A stretch of 64,000 nt of DNA, from contig CP034979.1 of assembly GCA_004026145.2 (NCBI GenBank), positions 10,074,246 to 10,138,245 on the forward strand, in the 5' to 3' direction. Position 1 is the first letter of the stretch, and each line of letters starts with the position of its first letter. Both the position numbers and the translations under genes were made by a program. This document shows positions 25,111 to 37,871 of the stretch, one piece after another. Under the pieces are notes generated by a model. It saw nothing but the letters and a program-made list of their open reading frames with translations. It was not told where the DNA came from and did no database searches. This stretch comes from Takifugu bimaculatus. Lineage: Eukaryota > Chordata > Actinopteri > Tetraodontiformes > Tetraodontidae.

Positions 25111-27295
25111 TATTGCTCCAGGGTCTGAGGAGAAGCCAGTCTCCGTCCATGCCATGCTCCATTCCTGGCCGTCTCCATAGTTACGGGGCGGACGTCCATC
25201 CTTCTTCTTCAAAGTCCCTCCAGCATATTTCTGCCTCCTCCTGACGCGAACACAAGTGTAACAAACTCGTCGCCATGGAGATCCAGGGGGGATCTTGATC
25301 AGGGGCCCAACCTTCAGCTGGCTCCTCGTGCAGACGTCACCCCAGTCACACCCCTCCTTGGAAGAAGACTCCAACCCCCCCGACCCAATGTGGGTATTTC
25401 CCTCCTACCCGACGGGCCCCCGTTACCAGGGATGGAGGTCTGATAGCACCAGACACCTCTAGCTGTTGCTGTTTTCTCCTGGCAGGCAGGCAAACGTCTC
25501 TCATCGGGCCTTCACCACGGGGGTGGGGGATGGGGGGGTGGGGGGTCACAGGCGAGGACAGGAAGTGGAAAGAGAAATCTTTCCAGCAGCCTCAGCAGCT
25601 ACATCTTGTTTGTTTTCAGTCTGGCTGAATAAAATCTTCTTCTAGAAGGACTTCCAGGAGATGATTAACCACAAAAGTGTCCATCTCCGGATGTTGGTGG
25701 GACACTTTTAATGTCTTTGTTTGAAAAGAAAACCCCACTGATGATCACGGTCCCCTGATGGTATCTGCTTCCCCTCGGAGCCGAGTCATCGCTGGCGTCC
25801 TGAGGTGCGTTTCACCGGCTGGGAGCAGCTTCTCTTTTCTCCTGAACAGCGAGATCTTATCGGACCGCCGTCCTTCCTGCAGCAAACATGTGATGCGCAA
25901 CGATGAGGCGCGCTCGCTACCACCTTGGCCTCGTCTTCGGAGGGGCAGAAGTCTTTCCGCCCACTCGCTCGAGTGGCGACACAGATGATGACGAGGCCGC
26001 TTCGGTCGTGAATCCTCACATCGGCATTTCCTCCCTCCGGGGAAGCAGCTTACGACTCCTCGAACTGTGAGTCACGTTGTAAAAGAGGAACCTGAGCGGT
26101 TCCTCGCGGTCGGAGGGCACGTAGGATATCTGACGGGACGTCACGACGACATCACCTTGAACTCAGCGGGGAGGGGCGGGGGCGGGGGTGGCGTCTCTAC
26201 CCAGAAAACCGCGGCTACTTTCCGACTGATGCTAATCGTCCACACAAGGCTGAAGAATGCGAGCTATGCGAATGAGGTGGCGCGGCGGAGGGAGGATGAA
26301 GGGCGCGCGGCCACGTTCATTCGACATCCTCGCGTTCACACCCATGTCGATCAACTCTTCTGGGGTCTCGGGAGGTGGAAGCTGTGCAAACGCAGCTGCT
26401 CAGCAACCACAACCTGGCTGCAGAGCTGTTTTCTCTCCTTCGAAAGGGCTGAGCTAAGGCTGCCCGAGCAGATCCCAAAGCAAAGTCTCTGCCAACCTAA
26501 GTGATTTTTATCTCCACGAACTGTTTGCACACGTCTAACAGCCCCCGGCCTCAGCAGAACCGGGCTTCAGTGAGGATGGGAGAGGTAGAATTATGGGTGA
26601 GCAGCCAACCGGCCCCTGCTGGCGCCGCGGCGGCGAGCTAACGGGACTCTGTGCGGCTCCGCTCGTCGCCGCTGCCGGACCCTCTGGGTCAGCTTACGCC
26701 TCACGACTCGCTGCCAGGTGATCAGAAACACGTCTCCAAGGTTGTGACCCAGGGTTCCGCGGGAGGATGTCGAAACAGCAAAGCCACAGCCGCCGCTAGC
26801 ATGCGGTCTGATAAACTGGAATTTTCCCGTCTATTCTTCTGGGCCGTGCGCTGCTCTCTGATTGGTTAAAGCCCTGGCAGATTTCACGCGGAGCGATTGC
26901 ATGACCCCGAAGAATCCGGTTTCAGCCCCCTGTGAAAAATCCCTGAATACTTTAGAAGCAACAAAATCATCGCGTGGACGGTGGTGAAAACGGAGGAACG
27001 GCGGGTGTCAAAGGAGCAAATTAATGCGGCACAGTTGGTAAATGCCCTTCAGGGATCTTCATAATGAGTATTAAAACACACACTCTCATTTCCTCTCCCA
27101 GTCTGACCACATCTCCAAAGGAGTTCCAACCCATCGGATCCCGTCGGCCTCGTGCACGGACCCTCGTGCACGGACCCTCACTCTCGCTCTGGTGCCGCAG
27201 TGTTAATAGTGCCGGATTAGAGAGACAATGGAGGTGGTGTTGGGATCAAGCTGTGAAGAGGCAGGGTCCACAGATGGGGTCAATATAGCTGCGAG

Positions 27296-27296
<1 letters not shown>

Positions 27297-27337
<41 letters not shown>
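27297..27337. repeat. (CA)n microsatellite
   Basis: About 20 uninterrupted CA units. Confidence 0.97.
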
Positions 27338-27340
<3 letters not shown>

Positions 27341-30300
27341 AAGATGCAAATTTCACATACATTTGACAAGCTTTTCTCATTTAGTTCCTCTGTGATCACA
27401 TTATCACGCAGCAGGATCTCAGCTACAACCCTCCCCCCGCCCCCAGTCTCAGGATCTAAAGCAGATTTACAGGCGTCAGCTCCGCCGTGACAGCGCCAAG
27501 CGGCGTCTTGGACCGCGCGGCGTCACAGCACACGTGCGGTTTATGAGTGATAACTGTCAGCTCATTCTGCTGTTTACAGAGGGACTCTTGGACTCTGAGG
27601 AGCCTTTTTACAGAGAAGAAGCAGCAGTGGCCTCATCCTGCCACCTCCAAGCCCCCGCAGGAGCTGAGAAGACCTCCATGATACAGTGTAAAAAAGCCGG
27701 TTGTGCCTGATTTTTCTGACAAAAATGGAGGATTATACAGTTAAAAGGAGGAGAGATGGAGGTAGTTTATGCTGACGTCCAGTCAGATGATGAAGACGGT
27801 GTGTTTCCGCGGGAGGCTCGGGGGGGGGGGCGTTACAGCTCACATTCTCAGCAGGGTTAGGTCACTGCAAAATACCACAAACTGAAGAGTGTGCATACTT
27901 TAGCGTCAGGCTCGTGTTAGCCCGCTAGGCTACGTTGCCGACGATAAGAAAGGCCGAGGTTCTGAAGCCAGGATGTCTGAAGGCAGATTTATTTATCGGC
28001 TGTGTGTGACGCGGGTTCACACCCCATAGCTCATCCGTCTTTCTTGGGTACGCCAAGTCTGATTTCCACGGATGACCTTTTAAATCACACGTCGGTGCGA
28101 CGGGGCCTTCGGGAAAGGTCGAACGTGGAAAAATGCTGGAGCGCTTCACCGGCTGGACAGACGCAAGCGCTCAAAACAAAACCGCTTGAAACAGCACTAA
28201 ACGCTCCAGCGGCGAAAGCAGAAGAGTTCCGATGAGAATCTCAAAACACAGGAAAATGCCGCCACATCCGACCCCGTCACAGTTAGCCAGCCAGAGCCGG
28301 TGGTTGTGGGATCAAACCCTTCCATAGCGGCACTAACGTGTTGCTTGTTAGCATTAGCTCTGGTGCTACACACATTCAGGACAGAAGAAATGTCACAATG
28401 TTCCCTTGAAATTTTGCTCAAACAAACAAAAAAACCATCAACCCACAAAAATGTGTGATCTCACGACTGAAGGTGTAACCTGGAACGGAACCAAAGCGGG
28501 TTAACGGATAATCTGAAAGGAGCTGAGAAAATGCGAATGAGCAGCAACGTTCGCAGCTGTGTTAAACATCACACCCCTTTATAACACAGAGCAGCTCACA
28601 GCTCTAAGACGGCAAACTTCCTCTCATCCAGAGGCTTTTATTCTTCATCCTCTGATGTTGACGGTCAGTTATGGAAGAAGCTGCTCAAATTCCAGGCTCG
28701 GCGTGCCGCAGGAGCGGCTCCGGTTAGATAATAGCGCATCCCTGCTGCCTGCAGCGATGCAGGAACAGAGTGCTACATTTTTTTACTCTAGCAGGTCATC
28801 CTGCTTCCCCGCAGCACAGTCTGTACTCTCTGCCCCCCCCCCCCCACCCCCATGTTGTGTTTATTAACATGAAAAAACAGCGAATTTTCAGGTGTTGCAT
28901 CTGGGCTAACGTTCACCCGCCGCCGCTGTTATAGTAGCAGGAGTTTGGACGTTACTCTGAGATAACAAAAGTGTTTGCTAATTTGCACAAGGCGGCACTT
29001 CCTGTGAATAGCTCTGGGAAATCTTTCCTACGGCATCGAGGACGCAATGTTTCATCATGTAGGAACGGATCTTCGCCGGTTTATCCGCTACACTGTTAGC
29101 CTGCGTTCCGCGCTCCTTTCACACATATCGGACCTTCCTGTCGTCACGCCGGTGTTGAACCTTTGAGGATGTTTTTCGCCTGGTCGCGGCTTCGGGAGAG
29201 AACAGTGACACAGGTGGAGGACAATGGAGGCGCTTGTAAACAGGAGGTTGAGAGAGGAGGAGGACAGATGGGGAAGCTGGGATCAAAGCTTTGACGGGTC
29301 GTGTGCAGTCGGACCCATCTGGGAGGAAAACCACGTCTGAGAACAAAATCCAGACCTTCGAAACGACGTCCTGGGGAACCGCTCCTGATTTCTCCATGTT
29401 TTCTCCATGTCTGAGAGCGCCCATCCCCCTTTAGTGCCTGCAGAGAGCAGGCAGACTGGAGCTGGAGCTGGGGGCAGGGCGACGTTCTTTCTTTGAGTCT
29501 CTGCAGCCTGCTGACAGCTGCTCGCTGAGGCCTGGGGCGCCACCACAGCAGCAACCTGGAAGATTCGCCGAGCACATCTCGCACCCAGGCCGGAGTGACG
29601 CCGCGGCCTCCACAGGGCCGAGACCCGTCACCCACAAACGTACCGGAGTGGCGTCTGCTTCCTTCTCGCACCTTCTCAAACGCAGCTTCGTGCATTCTTC
29701 CATTCAGAACTAGCTTAACCTGGCTGCTTCACGCCGAAATGTTCCCAGCAGCAGATGTCAGACGTTCAGAGGACGCAACGTTCCAGTCGGCGCTCCGGTC
29801 AGAACCGCGCGCCGCGACTGTTCTCGCTTAGAATCCCAATGAACTCCAACGGGCCATTTGTCCTCTTGAACACATCAATGCGCTTCACTTATTTTTCGTC
29901 AGCTGGGTGGAATAAAGTCCAGCAGACGGCAAACAATCCAATCAATGCTGAAGTGTGTAATTAAAAGGATGCACAGTAAACAAGGATCACTTTGGTCTGA
30001 TCCGGTCAACCACAAGCACATTCGGGCAAACAAAGCGGATCACCTCACGGGAAAATCCCGGGTTGAATCCTCTGCCTTTATTTTGGCAATAAAATGGATC
30101 CGTGTCAATTCAGGTCGGACGCCAACAAACGATAACATAAACCTCGCTGCCCCAATAAAAAGTCCGTTTGACAACGACTTCCTGTCCGGGACAAAATGGC
30201 CGAATCATCAGCTGACCCGGACACGCCGCCACAGCAAGAACACGCGGGACAGGGTCGTCCAGCCGTCTCCCTGGCCTCGTCACGGACCTCGCTAACGTGC

Positions 30301-31801
30301 TGTAGCGAGGATTTAGTGAGACGCACAGAGCTTCACGCTCCAAAGAAGCTCCCAACGGAGATTTCTGCTCGCTGACGCAGAACCGCTCGGTCCAGAGTAG
30401 CTTAACGGTGGCCCGAATCACGTCACAGCAGCTCTTCCTGCGAGCGTCCCCTCCTGCTCAGCTCTCACCGGCTGCTCTTCCGCCACAGTTAATTATGGCC
30501 ACAGCTTGAACGAAGGCATATCATTAGCTGTGATTGCACGCGGCATCCCACGACCATGTGCCCCCCCCCCCCCCTTTATTTATTTTTTTTAGGTCCCAGA
30601 TTTATGCTGCAGTGATCCGTAAAGGAGCGGAGCAGCCACCCACGTGCTGAGAATTCGAGCACAGCTCCGCAGCTCCGCATCGTGTGGTCACATCCATCAA
30701 CAAGCCTCACGCCTGATCCGAGTTCAAAAGCACCCGGGGACACAACGGCCCCCGCGGAAGCTTTGCGCAACTCCGTATCGAGTGTGGGAAATGCGGGAAT
30801 TCTGGAAAGGCTGGGCGTGTTTGTCGTCTAAGCAAGTGCACGTGTGCAGAAGTGTTTCCATATCAACAGTGGAGCAGTTGATCAGTCGCAGAAACCAGTT
30901 TGTGCACGTTAAACCCCGAGGCGCCGCCTTCCCAAAGCTAACAACAGTAGCCTTCCGGGCCGGCCGACCGTTGCTGCCCGATGGCAAAGCAAAGAAAAGG
31001 TGCTGCTCTGCACCATCCGATACAAATTCCAGCCTATACAAGCAAATTCCATCTACGTGATGATGATGCCAACGCGAAGGGCCGGAGGTCAGAATCGCCG
31101 TTACCTCGACGTCAAGTCAGGAGGCAACAATCAATCAGTGGTGAACAGACGGCGGCAGGAAGGCAGAGGTGGTTAGCATAGCCGCCTTCAGAATGATCCG
31201 GAATTCGGTCCTCACTGGTCCACGATTTGGGTGCTTCTAACTCGAGAAAGTAGGGAACGTAATCAATAAAGCCTTTAAGTTGGAAATATCCAATTCTCCA
31301 GATCCGACCCGACATTCGGACAAGCGCCAATTTCCAGTGCTAGAAAATGGAGGCGCAGTGGGAGGAAATGTTGGCAGGAAGAGCTGATTCCCAGCCTGCC
31401 ACTGGATCCCTGCCTCCAGACCTCCCGGCACACACGGTCGCTCTCCATGCGTTTGTGCACGCCGAGCTGGACGGACACTGGCGAGGTTCTCGGACCTGCC
31501 TGTGGTGGGATCAGATGGAAGATAGAGAGTAAAAACAGCTGCCGGGGACACTGAAGAAGCAGCAGATGGGATCATGGAAGCAGCCAATCAGGCTTCTTTA
31601 CGCAGCGTCGGATCACACGTGTAAAGATGTGGACCAAAGACAGGAAGGACCATCTTCAACTGCGTTCTGTTGAGTCCAGACCGTTGATGGCGGCGCCTAA
31701 TTTTAGCCAGTGGCCACTTGTGTAACATTACACGGGAATCCCAAAGGTTCGGAACATTAGGGGTTTTCGTTGTTGGAGCCCGGTTCTGTCAACACATTTA
31801 A

Positions 31802-32231
31802 CCAAAATCTCTACGAGATGAAGTGACAAACAGAAGAAAGGTGCTGCAGGGGGCGCTAAAGAAGAAGAAAGTTCATCGAAACTCCAAAGAGGTCGACGAC
31901 ACCAGGAACAGCTCTTTGGAAAAGAGGAGCTCCATGAGGGTCTATGAGGAGGAGGAGAGGCTGTGGGACCTCCAGAAGATACTGTGTGATCAGTGATGGG
32001 GGATGGGGGGGTCCAGAGTGGGCAGAGCCCCACAGGAAGCTGGAGCAGATGCACCAGAAGACGAAGTAACATCTGGAGGTGGAAGAACGGGTCAAAAAAG
32101 AGAAGCGATCTAAGAAAAGGAAGAAGATCCGGACTTCTGGAAAGTGTGAAAACCTGGACCACAAAAGACCCGTCTGGTCCCCGCTCTGCTTCCAGGATCT
32201 CCTCCCTGCGGACCCTGAAGTGACCCACTGA
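31802..32231 (+). pseudogene. Coding-like remnant, unrecognised (charged, coiled-coil-like)
   Basis: Two adjoining plus-strand stretches have a protein-like composition. The first (31802-31996) reads SLEKRSSMRVYEEEERLWDL then QKILCDQ and a TGA. The second (32037-32231, another frame) reads KLEQMHQKTK, a TAA at 32067, then HLEVEERVKKEKRSKKRKKI and KRPVWSPLCFQDLLPADPEV before TGA. The 43 bp between them look like a donor and acceptor pair (GTGATG to CCCCACAG) but are too short for a vertebrate intron. The TAA is one substitution from GAA, which would fit the surrounding glutamate/lysine pattern. I do not recognise the protein. It may be a dead gene, an exon with assembly errors, or chance. Confidence 0.35.
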
Positions 32232-32761
32232 ACTGTCCCCTCATTTCCTGGGTTATGTAAGAAGATCGGGTGGAGAACCTGCTGGAGCTGGCGGGCCACC
32301 TTCACTGGACCGACCTTTCCACGCTAGTTATGCAACAGCCACTCTTCTGCTCTGCTATTTATGACACGGGCGTGACAGGTTATCACTCAGGGAGGAGGGG
32401 CAGGAAGGGTGGAGAAGGACGGAGCGGTACCGTGCACATCAGCTGTGCACGTATCTTCTCCACCGGGGCACATCTTGCTCTAGTTAATAATAAAACTGCG
32501 CCCACAGAGCTGGTGGTAGAACATTAACCATTTGTGCTGAAGGTGGCGAGAACAGAGAAGAGCGGAGCGGCACAGATACGTGCCAATACGAATGAATCAC
32601 CGTGGAAACGCTCCCACCGGTCCTCCCTGCTCCGCCATCAGGCTCCTCGCTCCCTTTAGAACCCTCCTTTTGTATTACTCAGTTCCCGACACTGAGGCTT
32701 AGCTTCCCGTAACGCCACTGAACCGGTGAGTCACAGGCAACATTCAGGCCCGATCGAACAG

Positions 32762-32763
<2 letters not shown>

Positions 32764-32818
<55 letters not shown>
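32764..32818. repeat. (GT)n microsatellite
   Basis: About 27 uninterrupted GT units. Confidence 0.97.
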
Positions 32819-32819
<1 letters not shown>

Positions 32820-33351
32820 TCAGCCTGCAGAGATGAGCAGAAAAGCTCAATGAGCGAGAAGCAGCTCCAAAAGGGAGAAAATCAAGTCTTTTCTGGAGTT
32901 GGCAGCTCCCAGGTAACGGAGCCCATGTAATAACAGCATAATAACAATAGTAATAAAACGTTGCTGAACACACGGAACGATCCGACCTGCTGGTTACTCT
33001 GGTCGTGGCGCCCGGCCAGGATCACTGGGAAGGATGGAACCCGCCCAGCTCTTTAAGAATCAATGACGCCCGCACAGCGGAAACAAGTATTGCTTTAAAT
33101 TTTATTTGTATGTACAGTACATGTAAAAAAAAAAAAAAAGAACCAAGTAGCCGATAACGTTGACCGTTACGGTCGACAGCAATGTTGGTCACACACACGC
33201 TGGAAAACCCGTGGCGGCGTTTTTCTCCTCTCTGGGATGCAAACGTTGTGTCCGCTCCACGCTGTGCAAGGCTGCCGGGAAACCTATCCAGGCCTGACGG
33301 GCGGAAACAGTCGAATGTTGGAGGGGCAGATTATTCCTTGCGCCTGGTCTA

Positions 33352-33375
<24 letters not shown>
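33352..33375. repeat. (AC)12 microsatellite
   Basis: Short AC run within the candidate pwwp2b 3' UTR. Confidence 0.9.
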
Positions 33376-33382
<7 letters not shown>

Positions 33383-34775
33383 GCCTCCCACGACTGCAGA
33401 GGCAGGAAGCTTTCCCGCTTCCTGGCACCTTTTGCTTCTCCGAGTCGGCCTTTTTGAATCAAACCGCGCCGATTCCGACTCAAAGGTCCCTAAAGGTCGG
33501 CGGCGCCGTGGAAGCCGGCGGCGGGCCGCTTCTCCAGCGCCCTCAGCAGTTGAATTCACAGTATTCTTACAGCATGTTGGTTCGGTTTCTCCCCCCGCGC
33601 GACACAAAGCGACCCTAAAGCTTTCACTGATGCTGGACAGGGGCCGCGGGACACATTCGTCCTCCCATTCTTTCTCCAGTGGAAATGTCTCGTAGTGTGT
33701 GGCACAGGAGCGGAGACACCGGGGTCCAGAAACATCTGCCCGGTGTCCCCCGAACACATCGTACATCAAAACAACAATAGGAATAGAAAATTTGCATTGT
33801 CTCCAAGGCCATGGATAGATAGTCAACCACAAGGACTTCTGGACCCCCCGGCTACCTGTCAGGGCTGTAGCTCCCAATAGTGTGACGGACAGTGAGGGTA
33901 CAGCAGGCCACCAAGGTACAGATAAAGTGCTTTCTTTCTTTCTTTTAAACGTGACGCTTTAAATAATTCACCATAACGGTTCTGGGGTCAGGTGGGAAGG
34001 CGGGAGGGGGAGTGGGGCGGTGATCGGACACAGCTCGGGATTTAATAGATCCACAGATCCAACTAATGTCACTGAAAAGCTTTGTTTTTGAGGAGGGGGG
34101 GGCCCTCATGTCCCTAATCCCACTGAAACCGTTCACATTTCAGAAGAAAGAGCGAGAACTGAGGGAGGGGGGGATGCAAAAAGGCTGAATCGTAATAAAC
34201 CATTATAGATAATAAATACATTTGGGTCCATGTAGTGTCATTATTCAGCTCTATTGAAATATGATTAAATCTAAAAAAAAAAAAAAATAGATGAAAAAAA
34301 AAAAGAACGAACAGAGTTCAGAGGTGACCGTGAAATGTCCGGCGGCCATTTTTCCTCGACCAACCTCGCGGCGACGGACAAACGGTAGCCGCGGCGACCT
34401 CGCGCGCTCCCTCCTCGATGTCAGAGTTCTAGAGCTTTGAAGAACCGACCCGGTGTTCGGTCCTCAGCCTCTGAAGAGACAGGAGAGAGGAAGGAGAACG
34501 TTAGGACAGGGAGCCAACTGGCCCTGGAACACTTCGTCAGCAGGACCTGCGGGGGCGCTCCTGAGCTGTCCGATGACCTCAGAACCTGCTGAACGACCCA
34601 CATTCATGACGACTCAAGGATGTAAACACGCACCAAGGCTGAGCTATAGGACAGAACCCCCACGTGATGTCCTGGACGTCCTCCACCGGGACAAACCCTG
34701 GTCACCGTTTAGGCGCGACCATCGCGGGTACTAGTAAACTAAACCACAGGAAAGGTGTGTGCGAACCCCGGTCAG

Positions 34776-34781
34776 GTTTAT
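34776..34781 (-). terminator. pwwp2b: Candidate polyadenylation signal for pwwp2b (AATAAA)
   Basis: A minus-strand AATAAA hexamer lies 1.38 kb downstream of the pwwp2b stop codon. A second hexamer at 33101-33106 is an alternative. Transcript 3' ends would be needed to choose. Confidence 0.3.
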
Positions 34782-36158
34782 TTGACACGGAAAGCCAAGA
34801 GTCGGGACGTTAGCCTTCAGGGAGCCAGAACCTGGAACCGGGTAATGAAGATTTCAACGCAACAAAAGTGACTGAGCGACCCAGCCCGCCTGGGGAAAAG
34901 GGCGCGTAGATCGGATTACCCAAGACAATATTTGACCTTTGAGCGGGCGCCAAAGAAAAGGCTGCTCAGCTCCACAGGAAAGGCGCGCGCACGGCGGGGA
35001 AAGCGCGAGGAACGGGGCCGATCCGGCTGACACACAACAGCCTTTCACACAGAACCTGATCTGGGTCACCGGGAGCGGCGGTTCTGGCGAGCCGGGCTAT
35101 CTGAGCGAGCCGCCGCGCTCCCCAGCAGCAGCCCGCACAAGAGCGGGTGTGAATGTTTGTCGGGCCCCTTCAGACACACAAGTCTTTCATGAGTAGATGC
35201 AGCTGGAGCCCCCCCCCACCCCCACACACACCCCCACCCCCCCGACGTCAGGAGAACTCCTGCAAATAAGCAGGTTGCTGCAGATCCCGTCCCCACAGCT
35301 CATTAACTTATCCCGAGGATTAAACACTAACATCATCAAATTTGACGGTTCGGAGTGGCCCAAGGGGCCCCCGCCTTGCACGTTGACTCCAAAGAGTGGA
35401 ATCAATTCAAATAATCCTGCCCCCCCCCGCCAGCACGAAACCGGTTCCCCTCGGCAACCTTGAGATTCTCGGCCCTTCCTCCAGGTTGGCTTCATGACGG
35501 CCACATAAACAATGGAAGCGTTAACGTGTCGGGAGCTCATCTGGGATCCGCGTTTAACCTTTCCCAAGATGATTCATTCCCACGCCGCCGAACATCAAAG
35601 CCCCCATTTAAGCCGGCCTATAGGGTATTATTATCTGTTATTACATGTAATAAATGTTTAGACGGCTCCTCTGAGAATGAATTCACGTCTTGAACTGACT
35701 TCATGAATCCTAATCTGGATTAAAAGACTAGACAGAATACTAATTCCTGCTGTTACCGGCGGCGATGGAAAGCTTATTTAAAGACCCCCCCCCCACCCCC
35801 CCGTGCAAGACACGTTATGTTTGGGTGGCACAGGTCAGGGTGGATCCTGCTCTCATTAACTAGACGCTCCTCATCCTAGCGGGCCATGGTTGGAGCAATA
35901 AGCGGGAAAGCTTCCGTGGGAGTTGCTGGAGCCGGAGCGTGCGGGGGGGGGGGCTGTGAGAACGAGACTCCGGTGTGAATAAATGACTCCCGAGCGGGAA
36001 AAACGGGCCACTCAGCTTCTCCCAAACAGCTCCAAGATGTTAATTGGGAATTTGCCCTGGTCTGGAATGTTGTCTGCTACCGTTCCAGACGTGCTAATGC
36101 TGCTAGCCGCCACGCTACGGGGGCGCCCGTGGTGCCCGCGAAGGCTCGCTGAACTGAC

Positions 36159-37871
36159 CTACGTGTCGCAGTGGGACAGCAGCGACGTGATCTCCGGGCT
36201 CATGTGGCCCACGGCCTTGGCTGCCTCCAGGATGGCCCGGCGGTACATCCCTTTCTTCTTGCGGTTGAAGCGGGACCTGAAGAGCTCTCTGAAGGGCGAC
36301 AGTTTGGCCACGGACAGCTGGGAGGTGGTGGGCGACCCGAACCAGGCCACTTTGGCCTGGGGCCACTGGGCCTCGCAGCTGGCCGTCTCCTGTTTGCGGG
36401 CGCCGCTGATGCTGAGGACGCGCGCCGGCCACCAGGGGAAGCCGTGGATCTTCCCCCACACGATGTCGCCCACCGCCACGGCGTGCCCCTCCTCCGTCAC
36501 GCACTTGGTCATGCTCCGGGTGTGGAGCCGCACCGTCAGCGGCGGCACCGTCTTTGAGTCCTCCCGCGAGGGGACGGAGGACGAGGTGACAGAGAGGTCC
36601 TCGCCGGGGGCCAGGTCGCACAGCTCCGGCGAGGTGCCGTCGGAGCTGAAGGACTTGGACTCGTCCAGGCTGTCGCTGCTACAGACCGACAGGCTGGACG
36701 AGTCCGCTTTGCGTTTCCGAAAATTGATGAGAAGAGTGAGGTCGCTGTGACTGCGCTCCGCCTCCTCTCCCGAACTGCCCGACCACAACTCCAGGGAGTT
36801 TTTGCCCTCCCCAGAATCTTCCGAGTGGGGGAGGCAGGGGCCGGGCATCCTCGGGCTCCTCCTCCGGCCGCCGTCTACCAGTTCCGCCGCGTACTCCACC
36901 ACGCTGTCCTCGCCGTCCCTCTCGGGGGGTCTTAAACGGATCTTTGGCGACGGCAGGTCCTGGCCCACGGTCGTGAAGGGTCGGGTTAGTTTAAGTTTGG
37001 GAATGGACACGGTGAGGCCGGAGCGCGTGGCGTCCAAAATGTGCTGCTGCTCCTTGGCGGAGCTTCCGTGGTCCCCGAGGCCGTTCTGAACCAGCTGTTT
37101 GGGGCAGAAGGGTTTGACCGAGCCGTGGACCCTGGAGGGGATCTTCATGACCTCCCCCTTGCCCTGCGGAGTACTGTAGGAGATCTTGATCACGGGACTG
37201 TGCGGTATGACGTCGCCCCCGGGGAACTTGTCCCCCTCCGCTTCGGCCCTTTTGTCCTTTCGGAGGCGCTTCCCGTCGAGGTTGCTGGTGCCGTTCTCCC
37301 GCCTCTTATTGTCCTTGCTCGTAACGGCGTCCTCTTTCCTCGAAAGCTTGGCGGCGCCGTCCTTCTCGTCGCCCTCCTCGTCGCTCTGCGGCGCGTTCTC
37401 TTTCCTGGAGGACTTGCCGCTGCCGAGGCCGTCTTTGCTGTCCTCGTCGCTGTTCAGGGTGTTCTTGCACTTTTCGCACAGCACCTGCCGGGGCCGCAGG
37501 CGGATGGTGCTCATGGTCATGCGGCCGGGCTCTCGCGTCCGCCTCTTCTTTCTCTTTATTGGTCGCGGAGGCGGCTGAGGCACCCACTGGCTGTAGGTGT
37601 GGCGCACCCACAAGGGCTGGGGGAAGGGGGCACCTTCAAAGTACGGAGGGTAAGGAGTCTGTCCAGCAGGCACTGGCGTGGGGCAGGGGGCAGGGCGGCG
37701 GCGCGGCAGGGGACGCCGTCTTCAGGGAGCGCGTTTTCGTCCTTTGGTCTGTGGCTGGGAGATTTGGGGGGCGGGTGCTCGCTGGCGGCTTCTGGGATCT
37801 CGCAGGCCGCTTCTGACACGGGGCGGTCTCCGGGCTTCGGCGTGAAATCCGGTAGACAGAACAACCCGGTC
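36159..37871 (-). CDS. pwwp2b: pwwp2b exon 2: PWWP domain-containing protein, main coding exon (apparent frameshift)
   Basis: This exon begins after an acceptor (CTCCTCCTGCAG) with first base 37871 and ends at the TAG at 36159-36161. It starts in frame with peptide TGLFCLPDFTPKPG, matching the SGLFGLP segment of human PWWP2B, and later encodes YPPYFEGAPFP, WVPQPPPRPIKR, the cysteine pair of STIRLRPRQVLCEKC, VIKISYSTPQGKGEV, and a C-terminal PWWP domain in the last 103 residues (about 36162-36470; GDIVWGKIHGFPWWPARV, then SWFGSPTTS-like and FNRKKKGMYR). PWWP2A/B proteins bind H3K36me3 chromatin and recruit an MTA1/HDAC NuRD subcomplex. The two parts are in different frames: the start frame must shift between 37724 and 37671 to reach the long 3' frame. 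Exon lengths sum to 140+1713=1853 nt, one short of a multiple of three. The gene would encode about 617 residues, close to the human protein. Confidence 0.95.

Larger units (their letters stand above)
33101..36158 (-). other. pwwp2b: Region downstream of pwwp2b, candidate 3' UTR
   Basis: No coding exon is visible downstream of the pwwp2b stop codon. Two minus-strand AATAAA hexamers could end the transcript: one at 34776-34781 (1.4 kb 3' UTR) and one at 33101-33106 (3 kb 3' UTR). The choice cannot be made from sequence alone. The stretch also holds a CA tract at 33352-33375, poly-A runs near 34274-34304 and poly-C/poly-G runs. Confidence 0.4.

Noticed and set aside
29144..29695. Minus-strand open frame of 183 codons
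   Set aside because: Arg/Ser/Pro-rich in CpG-rich DNA, no recognisable domain, no splice context. Two other frames over the same DNA are also open.
35983..36750. Plus-strand open frame of 255 codons
   Set aside because: It is antisense to the PWWP-domain end of pwwp2b. No family resemblance.
37559..37673. Non-ATG start of the long pwwp2b frame at 37673
   Set aside because: The codon there is GTG. The true start is in exon 1 at 39873, and the frame simply opens after the break discussed above.
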